Source: Petrosia ficiformis (Eukaryota; Porifera; Demospongiae; Haplosclerida; Petrosiidae). From it: a stretch of DNA of 64,000 nucleotides. The notes under the pieces were generated by a model, which saw nothing but the letters and a program-made list of their open reading frames with translations, did no database searches and was not told the DNA's origin. Where the stretch lies: contig OX345636.1 in the NCBI GenBank assembly GCA_947044365.1, forward strand, positions 15,301,115 to 15,365,114, read 5' to 3'. The translations under genes and the position numbers were made by a program. Below, in pieces: positions 58,501 to 63,312 of the stretch (within the stretch, counting starts at the first letter, position 1; every line of letters starts with the position of its first letter).

Positions 58501-60072
58501 GTGAGAAGGGCTAAAGACAAGACATGTATAATTATACACCAAGACTGAGATATTAGATTTGTAACCAATCAGTAAATGCCATGGGGATTTACATATACGT
58601 AGGTGTCCTGACGGTACTGATGAGTGTTTATCGGCATCCCCCACAAGTTTTGAATGAAATCCACATGTAGGTGTTATGAGATTGCTTCTGGTAGCCTAAT
58701 ATTTACAAACAAGTAATTATGGCCCGACACTGACTCCCGAAGCTAATGGTGACGACTACTAATACCACTTGCTTATGTTAGATTGAAAATGTGCATAATT
58801 AATGAATTAGCCTCTTCATGCCCTGGTAAAAACCACAAAGACAAAACAGATAATATAATTATAATAACCCTCCAACCACGCAGATGAAGCATATGTGGCC
58901 ATACACATACATGTACGTGTACATGTATGCAACTACATGTATGCACGATCTAAAAACATAAACAGAATTTGATCTCAATTGTTGATTATCAAATGAATAT
59001 GTACATGTACTACACACTCATTGTTACTTAAGCTATAGTGTGTAACACAGGTAAATAGCATCTGACATGAACTGTAATGCATATGGAAATTGCAGATGTG
59101 GTCAGCACCTAATACCAGGTATATATATGTCAATACCAGGCAATAATTTAAAACAATGAAATTACTGGTTTATCACTGACCATTACTCACTACATTGCTA
59201 GCAGTAATGTGTATAATAATTATATCATGAAGTTAGTTAAAATCTACTTGGCAAGTGATACATGTACCTATACAAGTGTTTCCCTAAAACCGTCAAAGGG
59301 TGGTACTATGGTACTCTCCCAACCTTTAATTTTAAAGTTTATGTTGAAAAAAAACACTGTTTTACAACACTGTTGACCAAACTTCATGTACCACTAATGC
59401 ACTCCTCCACCCTCAATATTAATCCTGCGGAAACACTACCTACACATTAACAAATTAACATACATGTAATATTATACATGTACATGTATGCACTTGTATA
59501 AGAGTGAATATATAAAGGAACTGACATGCTGTAGTATCATTGTGTGTTATAAATAATTACAGTAAGGTAGTAGTAACATTTGTTTAAATTGGGCGTAAAT
59601 TCATTTGATGTTAATTTGCTATCATACAATATTCATAATTTATAATTATAGAGGATATCTGGAGTCTTTGGACACCAAATAAAACTATCCATATTAAATG
59701 TAAACAATATTACACTTCATTTGTTATACTCACAAGGAAAGTCATCCTTCAAAATGTATTTTTGGTAAGTTTCTGGCTCTTCCAAGAAGTGAACCACTTT
59801 TTTGACAACGTCCCTTCTTCCAAGTGCCTCCAGTGCTTCTAATAAAACCTTCCATGTGACATCCTTTGATTCAGATCGGATCCAATTTGTGAGAATGTGT
59901 TCCAGCCTATAATCATTTGACATGCTCGCATCTGTAAGTAGTGTTTTTCGGTCATTAAAAGGAATGTTAAGTTCCCTACCAATATCATACCACAAAGCTG
60001 ACATTGTCCTCATCAAATCAAAGACATCATTTAGATCTGGTGGTTTCTGAAGCACGTCTTCATATGATATAC
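31208..60072 (-). CDS. Death domain - PIPK-like - Roc/COR-like GTPase - caspase-like fusion protein
   Basis: Eighteen exons, 60072-59734 down to 31584-31208, join with matching phases at all 17 junctions into ~1,628 codons; the N-terminus may add two exons near 61.7-61.9 kb. Order, numbering from 60072: death domain (about 5-100); linker; phosphatidylinositol-phosphate-kinase fold (about 170-477); Roc-like GTPase with P-loop GASGVGKTS (about 503-511), an acidic Ser/Glu insert, DTGGQ (about 700) and GTHYD; COR-like region (about 870-1150); Cys-rich segment; caspase-like C14 domain (about 1225-1447) with His in FAGHGG (about 1307) and Cys in FFFDSC (about 1361); acidic linker; helical C-terminus. 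Death folds, Roc/COR switches and caspases act in cell-death and immune signalling, so a cytosolic signalling role is inferred. The kinase fold lacks key residues. One transcript is inferred from phase only. Confidence 0.82.
31585..33222. other. Intron of the fusion gene
   Basis: Repeat-poor AT-rich DNA plus one inverted-repeat element (about 32362-32595). A plus-strand frame at 32069-32170 (MFSDLSELSADTKSCF) has an acceptor-like TTTTCAG but no supporting context. Nothing else recognisable. Confidence 0.5.
32362..32595. mobile_element. Inverted-repeat MITE (ACCCAATTGG / GTGGCACATAAT)
   Basis: ACCCAATTGGGAAAACGACA at the left and the reverse complement of the right end (GACCCAATTTGAGACCACG) are inverted, both continuing into AGTGGCACATAATA. 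The arms are about 40 bp with mismatches. Non-coding; no target duplication defined. Confidence 0.65.
33223..33312 (-). CDS. Fusion gene exon 17 (acidic linker)
   Basis: The acceptor CTCATGCAG precedes 33312 and the donor GTGAGT follows 33223. Thirty codons: NKPLDHSKDEDQPHSEV then HPTQYDEKLMID. The intron-exon boundary and the KP-D-S-ED/DQ pattern match the previous exon (36396-36319), so the two look like an exon duplication. Confidence 0.78.
33313..34237. other. Intron with a possible decayed third linker exon
   Basis: At about 33762-33675 on the minus strand, CCAAATCAG is followed by an open stretch reading SNTEHDCLDKHPPQHEK, reminiscent of the two duplicated linker exons, but the phase does not fit the neighbours. 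Otherwise AT-rich, unremarkable sequence. Confidence 0.3.
34238..34423. mobile_element. hAT-type MITE of the GGTGTGGAAA family
   Basis: Starts CAGGGGTGTGAAGCC and ends TTTCCATACCCCTG. It includes the family words TTGCTGGAC, AACACTGTTGTCCTGC (duplicated here) and ATTGGACAATGTCCTGTAT. Same family as 14365-14528; no target duplication recognised. Confidence 0.78.
34566..34783. mobile_element. MITE with AGTGTTCTGCCCA ends, nested
   Basis: AGTGTTCTGCCCA (34566-34578) and TGGGCAGAACACT (34771-34783) are exact inverted ends. The interior repeats TTAACCACCTCTCAGATGAG. It lies inside the outer repeat copy. Target duplication unclear because the flanks are (TA)-rich. Confidence 0.85.
34810..35907. mobile_element. 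TA-flanked element with GTCCACCTTC ends, nested
   Basis: GTCCACCTTC at 34810 and GAAGGTGGAC ending 35907 are inverted and flanked by TA on both sides, as for mariner-type insertion. It contains CAAAAAATT/TTGAAAATTTTC palindromic stretches and hosts another repeat copy at 35345-35870. Confidence 0.78.
35345..35870 (+). mobile_element. ATAGGGAT-ended repeat, innermost nested copy
   Basis: Starts at about CATCCCTATATTTGCTTTGTG, contains GTGCCACGCCCATTAATTGA, CAACTTCCTTAACTACGTAT and ends GGAAAGCAATTATAGGGATGG with CCATAAAAA. It sits inside the GTCCACC element, which in turn sits inside an opposite-oriented copy of the same family. Confidence 0.8.
36319..36396 (-). CDS. Fusion gene exon 16 (acidic linker)
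   Basis: The acceptor CTCATGCAG precedes 36396 and the donor GTGAGT follows 36319. Twenty-six codons: GKPSDPSEDQSKTELVEQ then HDESPGTE. It joins the caspase-like exon to the duplicated linker exon in frame. Low-complexity acidic linker, no domain. Confidence 0.8.
36448..37161 (-). CDS. Fusion gene exon 15: caspase-like (C14) domain
   Basis: The acceptor TTATTTAG precedes 37161 and the donor GTAACA follows 36448. About 238 codons. GFQGVAFIIGVHGPAGTKAD matches the first strand of the caspase fold; YIAFYFAGHGGID holds the catalytic His, and HLFFFDSCLVD the catalytic Cys (caspases have QACRG, so DSC is divergent). FVIAHATYPGQKS and VWTGCLCQNL correspond to the small-subunit strand and helix. Both catalytic residues are present, so peptidase activity is possible. 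The substrate-binding Arg of caspases is not obvious. Confidence 0.85.
37162..38350. other. Intron between COR-like and caspase-like exons
   Basis: Repeat-poor AT-rich DNA with one TACATG run near 37840 and another near 38120. No exon or recognised mobile element was seen. Confidence 0.6.
38351..40546 (-). CDS. Fusion gene exon 14: Roc-like GTPase and COR-like region
   Basis: A single 2,196-base exon: acceptor TTATTTCAG before 40546, donor GTATGT after 38351. It opens EFEEILEKARAEG, then SNVAIFGASGVGKTSLLNLL (P-loop). About 190 residues, including a Ser/Glu-rich insert (ESSDEELSESEELDDQ), separate it from YAIDTGGQAAFLDI (G3); Roc domains usually need ~40. VIGTHYDKYLK fills the G4 position. 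The following ~280 residues (EIPVRWFLFQLEM, AALSYFHSL, GYFIPCVL) resemble COR winged-helix and dimerisation parts. The last ~70 residues are Cys-rich (KIPDCPARSSVHVC, CPACSPHHFCQL) and may bind zinc. Such DTGGQ-containing Roc/COR relatives are abundant in sponges and cnidarians. Confidence 0.85.
40547..42316. other. Intron between PIPK-like and Roc exons
   Basis: Contains a reverse copy of the ATAGGGAT-ended repeat (about 41460-41935, with GACCAGCAGGAAGAAAGCTG), a partial fragment just before it (41405-41450), and a diverged forward partial copy (about 42000-42300). A 91-codon plus frame at 40668-40943 has no similarity or splice support. Confidence 0.6.
42317..42392 (-). CDS. Fusion gene exon 13: PIPK C-terminal end
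   Basis: The acceptor TTTTTTATTAG precedes 42392 and the donor GTAATT follows 42317. GHITEYYSERFQTSMKSTVF then KKESS matches the end of PIP kinases (xxFYAERFxxFMxxTVFKKI). It leaves one base that joins AA of the Roc exon to form Glu, so the kinase-like fold runs straight into the GTPase. Confidence 0.85.
42559..42731 (-). mobile_element. tRNA-derived SINE, full head
   Basis: On the minus strand GCCTTGGTAGCTCAGTTGG (A box, 42708-42719) and GTGGGTTCAACTCCCACC (B box, about 42646-42656) form a tRNA-like head. GCCTCAAGTGCC and a (CTTT)n-type tail follow. The middle holds a 17-bp duplication (GAGTGCAGCATCTGTCCA type), so it is not a functional tRNA. A truncated sister copy is at 28968-29090. Confidence 0.9.
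42732..43066. other. Intron stretch with a 24-bp inverted repeat
   Basis: TCAGTACAGCTGCTGCAATTAATTTTA (about 42826) is mirrored by TAAAATTAATTGCAGCAGCTGTACTGA (about 42872-42899), a fold-back with a short loop. The 42765-42830 part resembles 42122-42190 (TGTGAAGACC, GTCTTGTA, GTGATTATTTT). No gene. Confidence 0.6.
43067..46216 (-). mobile_element. hAT element (ZMYM1-like) inserted in the fusion gene
   Basis: The ends read TAGCGCTGGG (43069 inward) and CCCAGCACTA (ending 46216), and GTTCTAAA / GTTCTAAT flank them, an 8-bp target duplication with one mismatch. The element carries a broken hAT transposase on the minus strand (see the pseudogene entry). It lies in the intron between the last two PIPK-like exons. 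Confidence 0.8.
43745..46089 (-). pseudogene. ZMYM1-like hAT transposase, broken
   Basis: From the ATG at 46089 (MASPKQLTLFDFV) the minus strand gives, in scattered frames: an acidic N-terminus; SFPWLEYSVSLVAAFCYPC (TTF-type zinc-finger part); CGFGNWKNAIGKTGI; LLMCAKQNMALLGHRESAE; TILADETKDVNKIEQLSIAV (catalytic region); CGSSSGVQTRIKAVAPYAMY; HCLNLCLVDCVKVVYSASEF; and the C-terminal VIDHLKPMIHMYDLDLDMIS and EDRLNDMAILAIEHDI. Several stops and frameshifts separate the blocks. This is the ZMYM1-like transposase family widespread in sponges. Antiparallel reading would not disturb the host because it lies in an intron. Confidence 0.87.
46217..46964. other. Intron remainder next to the hAT element
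   Basis: A short plus frame at 46292-46357 (MASFVDISDVALTITMAAYV) is followed by CTAAGAGATTTTGGTTATAGCAG-like text that could be transposon debris. No family was recognised and no splice context exists. Confidence 0.35.
46965..47088 (-). CDS. Fusion gene exon 12: PIPK IID-motif exon
   Basis: The acceptor ATATTACAG precedes 47088 and the donor GTAAGT follows 46965. KGYIPGRIEEGGILLCLGII then DVLRNYKLKRSLQQGLKS matches PIP kinase YIGIIDILQSYRFVKKLEHS, including the Mg2+-coordinating Asp of the IID motif, which is kept. Confidence 0.9.
48391..48463. repeat. Perfect 32-bp hairpin
   Basis: The arm 48391-48422, beginning ATGCCCCGGCAGCAAGCCAT, is exactly mirrored at 48432-48463 around a 9-base loop. 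It sits at the edge of the hAT remnant. A perfect stem of this size suggests a recent event. Confidence 0.95.
48465..48973 (+). pseudogene. hAT transposase C-terminal remnant
   Basis: The plus strand reads ALITTEVLAEWTTFRHYLAK, then TEMLKTMFPHLNTLANVCM and PVGTASVERSFSQMKMIK, the C-terminal dimerisation motif of hAT (ZNF862-like) transposases. After a frameshift near 48836, TCLRNRLGEKSLSYLMKIAI and IVGIWTRKSRK follow to TAG at 48973. The N-terminal and catalytic parts are absent. It lies in an intron, antisense to the fusion gene, and is a different lineage from the ZMYM1-like element. Confidence 0.85.
49518..49624 (-). CDS. Fusion gene exon 11 (PIPK insert region)
   Basis: The acceptor TCTTTTTTAG precedes 49624 and the donor GTGAGT follows 49518. 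QSNKLPSPSQIKNRKKFGV, then DVNTLPHDDEATPYY. In PIP kinases this is the variable insert between MDYSLL and the IID strand; only placement and phase support the assignment. Confidence 0.78.
49625..50613. other. Intron, few repeats
   Basis: AT-rich. It begins with a TTAACCCTTTATATGCC stretch (about 49711) like the end of the TTAA-flanked element at 53128. No gene or complete mobile element was seen. Confidence 0.5.
50614..50733 (-). CDS. Fusion gene exon 10 (PIPK, altered MDYSLL motif)
   Basis: The acceptor CACATTCAG precedes 50733 and the donor GTAAGT follows 50614; 40 codons. QESLLSTIQRDCQVLRDFEL then TGYSLQLGLVLR aligns with PIP kinase [27 protein letters not shown]. The catalytic Asp of MDYSLL is Gly here. 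Confidence 0.9.
50734..52432. other. Intron with several mobile fragments
   Basis: Contains a repeat copy at about 51160-51510 (CTTCTGTTG, GTGTGGGTGTTGTCATTGAC), an ATAGGGAT-family copy at about 51540-52320 interrupted by a GCCCCGGGG-bearing insertion (about 51920-52240, ending CTCAGCAGCCCTGG), and TACATG runs. No exon was found. Confidence 0.55.
52433..52603 (-). CDS. Fusion gene exon 9 (PIPK core)
   Basis: The acceptor CCTTTACAG precedes 52603 and the donor GTATGC follows 52433; 57 codons. IDVLVTNNVLSSSLQYHYKF, then HLNGFKRRASPTECKKKSPI and YKDVDFKKHLPK. The PIP kinase counterpart has VVMNNLLP, YDLKGSxxGRRAS and TYKDLDF. GFKRRAS and YKDVDF are clear, but Asp and Lys of YDLKGS are His and Asn here. 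Confidence 0.92.
52661..52720 (-). CDS. Fusion gene exon 8 (PIPK core)
   Basis: The acceptor CCTGTCACAG precedes 52720 and the donor GTAAGT follows 52661. Twenty codons, NLTKYKRTLLPKFYALYQYQ, matching NPRTLLPKFYGLYCV of PIP kinases with the LLPKFY signature intact. Confidence 0.93.
52981..53923. mobile_element. TA-flanked TIR element (mariner/pogo-type), outer
   Basis: CAGTACCCCTCAATTAAAAG at 52981 and the reverse complement of CTTTTTATTGAGGGCTACTG ending 53923 match over ~28 bases with a few differences; TA lies outside each end. The interior is rich in TACGTAACGTAGT-type words and contains a TTAA-flanked element. No transposase. Confidence 0.8.
53128..53711. mobile_element. TTAA-flanked MITE (piggyBac/Kolobok-like), inner
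   Basis: TTAA at 53128-53131 is followed by CCCTTTCATGGG, and GACGGGAAAGGG precedes TTAA at 53708-53711. The TTAA target duplication plus CCCTTT-type inverted ends is the piggyBac/Kolobok signature. The interior holds tandem CTAACGAAATATGTTTTTG copies and relates to repeats near 30000, 47380 and 51160. Confidence 0.78.
55125..55277 (-). CDS. Fusion gene exon 7 (PIPK N-lobe, missing Lys)
   Basis: The acceptor TTTTTCAG precedes 55277 and the donor GTATGT follows 55125; 51 codons. FELCNQPLRDLSDSSDISSL then HYVSPDDEFSIQAIKQHM and LLKLLPEYSK align with PIP kinase [32 protein letters not shown]. The Gly-rich loop is SDSSDISS and the ATP-binding Lys of IIKT is Gln (SIQA). Confidence 0.93.
55336..55453 (-). 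CDS. Fusion gene exon 6 (start of PIPK fold)
   Basis: The acceptor TTTTAACAG precedes 55453 and the donor GTAAGT follows 55336. HKFKSFTFTSYAPVEFSFV then REAFEITTEDYI matches PIP kinase [24 protein letters not shown]. Confidence 0.92.
55520..55557 (-). CDS. Fusion gene exon 5 (linker)
   Basis: The acceptor TATTTTATAG precedes 55557 and the donor GTGAGT follows 55520; 38 bases reading IQSSNTFSLEFP. Supported by splice sites and by perfect phase with both neighbours; no domain. Confidence 0.7.
55608..56100 (-). mobile_element. ATAGGGAT-ended repeat, uninterrupted reverse copy
   Basis: Begins TTATGGCCCGCAGGGCCATT then TATAATTGCTTTCCACAGGG, contains GTGCGACTATGCGTTGTATAC, GTTAAGGAAGTTGAGTCATT and ends CAAAGCAATAATAGGGATAC. 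The subterminal ATTGCTTT / AAAGCAAT words are inverted. Used here as the reference copy for the family; no transposase and no defined target duplication. Confidence 0.8.
56525..56566 (-). CDS. Fusion gene exon 4 (linker)
   Basis: The acceptor TTTTATACAG precedes 56566 and the donor GTAAGC follows 56525; 14 codons, VMGCLQLGISHCHS. Phase 0 at both ends and consistent with neighbours. Short, so it could be skipped in some transcripts. Confidence 0.6.
56567..57333. other. Short intron region
   Basis: AT-rich sequence with TACATG runs near 56960, 57040 and 57285-57310. No element with defined ends. A 104-codon minus frame at 56770-57084 has no similarity and lies between well-supported exons. Confidence 0.5.
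57334..57371 (-). CDS. Fusion gene exon 3 (linker)
   Basis: The acceptor TTGTCACACAG precedes 57371 and the donor GTAAGT follows 57334. With the base left by the previous exon it reads GTPEHPEVVTIEH. Supported by splice sites and phase. Confidence 0.68.
57372..58351. other. Intron with a degenerate MITE copy
   Basis: 57645-57720 (CTCCTTCGCACAGAGGAGGA, TTCTACTGGAATG) resembles one arm of the 3728-4182 element (CCCCTTCGCTTGGAGGAGGA, CTCCACTGGAATG), so it is an old, decayed relative. A diverged copy of the GGTGTGGAAA hAT MITE is at about 58139-58315. Confidence 0.55.
58352..58396 (-). CDS. Fusion gene exon 2 (linker)
   Basis: The acceptor ATCATTTTTAG precedes 58396 and the donor GTACAT follows 58352; 45 bases. 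With the previous exon it gives YFGESFSSTNKISQS. Phase fits both sides; no domain. Confidence 0.68.
58397..59733. other. Intron with a segmental duplicate and a MITE
   Basis: About 58780-59060 (GAAAATGTGCATAATTAATG, AACCACAAAGACAAAACAGA) recurs at about 60700-60970. The AGTGTTTCC-ended MITE (about 59273-59441) recurs partially at 61085-61240, in the same order, so a block was duplicated within this gene. Otherwise AT-rich. Confidence 0.65.
59734..60072 (-). CDS. Fusion gene first certain exon: death domain
   Basis: The acceptor TTCTATATAG precedes 60072 and the donor GTGAGT follows 59734; 113 codons entering with two bases of a split codon. DLNDVFDLMRTMSALWYDIG, REL, then YRLEHILTNWIRSESKDVTW and LLEALEALGRRDVVKKV show the six-helix death-domain pattern, including the W-x-x-L-x-x-A-L signature. 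Death domains assemble signalling complexes by homotypic contact. The frame has no ATG here, so an upstream exon is required. Confidence 0.88.
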
Positions 60073-61661
60073 CTATATAGAATAGAAACCAACTCAAAAG
60101 TACTATTATAGTATTATGTCATCATCATTCATACACAAAGTATCACAGGAATTATTGCATGTAATTAAAAGTGAAAGTTAATTAGATTTTCTGCTGCATA
60201 TAAAAATTAATGTGCATGACATTGAATTAGAGTTTCAACACTATAGATCCAACAGTTATCACCCACGGAAAACTCTATATCCGATTATATGTTTTAATAG
60301 AAAATGAATTACAGTGATATAATAAGAATTAGTGTTAGTATCATCATTAACGACTTTCTCATCTGATATATAACAACCTATAATATATATTGTATACAGG
60401 CATGGGGCCAAGTACATTGGTATTTGTACTCAAGTACAATAGGTAGTTAAGTACACATATATGAGTACTAAGTACTTGAGAGTACTTAAATACTTGTGAG
60501 TACTTTTAAGTCCCCTTAAAACTAAGCAGGCATTGAAAACAACCAACAACTCATATTTTATATGTTTGCAGGTGCAAATAGATTACTATCCCTACATGCA
60601 GTGATGTATATAAATTACATATATATTATATATAATCATATAAATGTACATGTATATAGGCACATGCATAGCTCAGTACTTCCAAAAACATGGCAACTAG
60701 TATTGAAAATGTGCATAATTAATGAATTAACCCCTGCTAAAAACCACAAAGACAAAACAGATAATATAACCCTCTGGCTACACAGATGAAGATTAATAAG
60801 ATATGTGGGTATACATGTACATACACATACATGTATGTAAGTATGCTTGATCTTTATAAAAGCATAAACAGAATTTGATCTCAAGTGCTGAATTATCAAA
60901 TTAATGACTGTGTATATTATTACTACACACTCACTGTTACTTAAGCTATAGTGTGTAACACAGGTAAATACATGTAGCATCTACATTCCTGGTAGTAATG
61001 TGTATAATAATTATATCATGAAGTTAGTTAAAATCTGAGGAAATTAATAGATTTGGTAAGTGATACACATACATGTACATGTACCTATACCAATGTTTAC
61101 TCAAAGGGTCAAAGGATGGTACTATGGTACTCTCCCAACCTTTAACTTTAAAGTTTATACTGAAAAACGTTGACCAAAAATCTGTACAAAACCACTATCC
61201 ATTCAAACTCTACATTGAAGTCCATGTTTACTTCTCTTTATTACTTTTTGATGAAGATAAGCTTCCATTGTGTTCTATTCTTACTTAGTCTTGGTAATCA
61301 CGTAAGTGTGATACTGATAAAGTGGTAATAATTAGGTATCAGTGTGTTACAGTGTCCTATCACTCTACTTTTATGTTTCTACAAATATCTGTACAGGTTA
61401 GGGAACACAATCTGTATACATCTGAAGAATCTCAACATGCGAGCAACAAAGACACATGTAGACATGAACAAGAAACAGCAGTCAATTCATTCAGTCACAG
61501 ATCTTTAACCATAATTATACATAAAAGTGCTACGACAATGACAATAATTTAAATGTGAGAATAACTTAAATTATGCAGAAATCAACAGTCACTGAACTGC
61601 AATTTCCATTACATTCTCCATATATATTCAATAAGTCTGATGTGGCTACCCTTTCACATAC
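60073..61661. other. Intron; unidentified exon expected
   Basis: Contains the second copy of the 58780-59441 duplicated block (about 60700-61240) and a run of GTACTT words at 60410-60500. If the two exons near 61.7-61.9 kb belong to the fusion gene, a small exon must lie here, because their phases do not join directly to 60072. I could not identify it. Confidence 0.4.
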
Positions 61662-61729
61662 CAATATTCAGTAATTGCTTCACAATGGAATCGAATAGCT
61701 TCCCATAAACTCGTCATTCTAACTTGATG
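61662..61729 (-). CDS. Probable upstream exon of the fusion gene
   Basis: The acceptor CTGTTACAG precedes 61729 and the donor GTATGT follows 61662. HQVRMTSLWEAIRFHCEAIT then EYW reads like genuine helical protein. It joins MSKEAKILE of the 61858-61832 exon at phase 0. It leaves two bases, whereas the death exon needs one, so an intermediate exon is missing or it belongs to another transcript. Confidence 0.5.
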
Positions 61730-61831
61730 CTGTAACAGTAAGTTTCTATGTACATCTATTTGCCGAACTCTATTCTTTGTTCTTTACTCTTTCCTAATGT
61801 ACCATTCTTGATATTTCTTTTGAACATTTAC

Positions 61832-61858
61832 CTCCAATATTTTAGCCTCTTTAGACAT
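61832..61858 (-). CDS. Probable start exon (MSKEAKILE)
   Basis: An ATG at 61858-61856 opens nine codons ending exactly at a GTAAAT donor; the next acceptor continues in frame. Short, so support is mainly the phase match and charged helical character. Confidence 0.4.
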
Positions 61859-62777
61859 ATCATAATTGTGGAAATATTATGTACATGACCATGTGTCTGT
61901 ATCAGAGTGTTAAAACAACTAATTTATTGATTAATAGAGTTGCCAGGAATAGTTAACATTTATCAGGATACATGCTGATAGTTAAATTACTTGAAGCATT
62001 ATCTGAGACAACACATGTACAACCACTGATTTTGCTTCATTATAGCAGAGATAATACCACATGCAGGAAGCATTATACTGCAACCACAAAATGAAATCAT
62101 TAAGAAAATATGAATATCATTAACGCCTCACTTCCAATTTTTGCCATAATGCCACCTAAAACACAGAAGGTAAATATTGACTTCTATGCTTATAATCATT
62201 TGCACATTATCCGTGACTAGTTTGTTACTGACCAATAATAACAGTAAAGTCATCATTTATGGTCTTGACTTCATTCTAACAAACACCTTTGAAAATACAA
62301 ATGTCAAATCAAGCTTATATCATGCATTAAATTTCAAAGCAACATATTATAGTGGAAAACTTGCTATTCCACTGCTTTATGCCAGTAGCAGGTTTGTGTG
62401 CATATCTTTTCCTGCATATTATGGTTCAACTTATTGTATAAAAATAATGTCAACTGTATATATAGCAGATAATCATGTATATGACCTCATGTCTGTACAA
62501 GAGTGAAAAGGTTTGTTAAAAGCTAATTATTTGTTAGTAGAATAGCAAGAAATAGTAAACATTTATCAGGATGCATTCTCTAATTCAGGATTATCTGAAA
62601 CAACACATTGTGTGGCCAACAAGCCACTATCTGAGAGGGAGGTTGGACCTTACATGGGGTTATATTTTTCATTGGCAAAATAAGTAAGTTATAACACCCA
62701 TATGTGGACTGTCTGGAAACCAAAAAACCACTAACCCTTCAAACTCTACATTGAAGTACATGTATAAGCACACTTAC
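61859..62777. other. Upstream region with a ~600-bp spaced duplication
   Basis: About 61885-62015 (CATGTGTCTGTATCAGAGTG, TAACATTTATCAGGATACAT) recurs at about 62485-62610 (CATGTCTGTACAAGAGTG, AAACATTTATCAGGATGCAT). A 109-codon plus frame at 62177-62506 shows no family and ends inside the duplicated part; not called. Confidence 0.55.
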
Positions 62778-62790
62778 CAGGAGGAGCTGA
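62778..62790 (-). other. Possible 13-base non-coding exon
   Basis: On the minus strand CCCCACACAG, then 13 bases (TCAGCTCCTCCTG), then GTAAGTG: strong acceptor and donor with almost nothing between. It could be a 5'-UTR micro-exon of the fusion gene, or chance. No coding role is proposed. Confidence 0.25.
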
Positions 62791-62867
62791 CTGTGTGGGG
62801 ATATTTAATAAAAATGAAGATCAAAAACAACAATATCAATAATTATAAAATTAAAACAAGATATATA

Positions 62868-63217
62868 GAGAAAAAAGTATCCCTATGATTGCTTGGTGTC
62901 CACCATTCAGTAATCTCGGCTGACTTTATCAAGCCTGAAACACAACAGCCTATTGTAGTTATTATTTATTACCTACTCTCCTTACATTTTAAAAGATCTT
63001 GTAGAACTTTAGGAATATATTTCAGGTAGAATAGATTGCTATTAGTTCCAGTTTCTATATAGCAGCTTTCTTTCTTCCTTCCTGCTGTTGCAGCAGAGCT
63101 CGAGTGCATGTTCTGTTACGTGCCACGCCCATTAGTTGACTTAGCCGCTGGGAATGACGCAACTTCCTTAACTATGTATACAACACATACTTGCACAAGT
63201 GGACACAAGAATATAAA

Positions 63218-63262
<45 letters not shown>

Positions 63263-63312
63263 GTTTGAACCCATGGGAAAGCAATCACAGAGATGGCCCT
63301 ACGGGCCACTAT
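62868..63312 (+). mobile_element. ATAGGGAT-ended repeat, forward copy
   Basis: Starts GAAAAAAGTATCCCTATGAT, contains GTGCCACGCCCATTAGTTGA and CAACTTCCTTAACTATGTAT, a (TA)n run at about 63217-63257, and ends GGGAAAGCAATCACAGAGATGG with CCTACGGGCCA. It matches the 55608-56100 reference in opposite orientation. Confidence 0.82.

Noticed and set aside
60072..60097. Death-domain exon starting in the upstream frame without splicing
   Set aside because: The open frame upstream has no ATG (it begins at TTG), and a plausible acceptor lies exactly where the death-domain similarity starts.
62177..62506. 109-codon plus-strand ORF
   Set aside because: No family similarity, biased AT-rich composition, and its 3' end falls in a local duplicate that is not open in the other copy.
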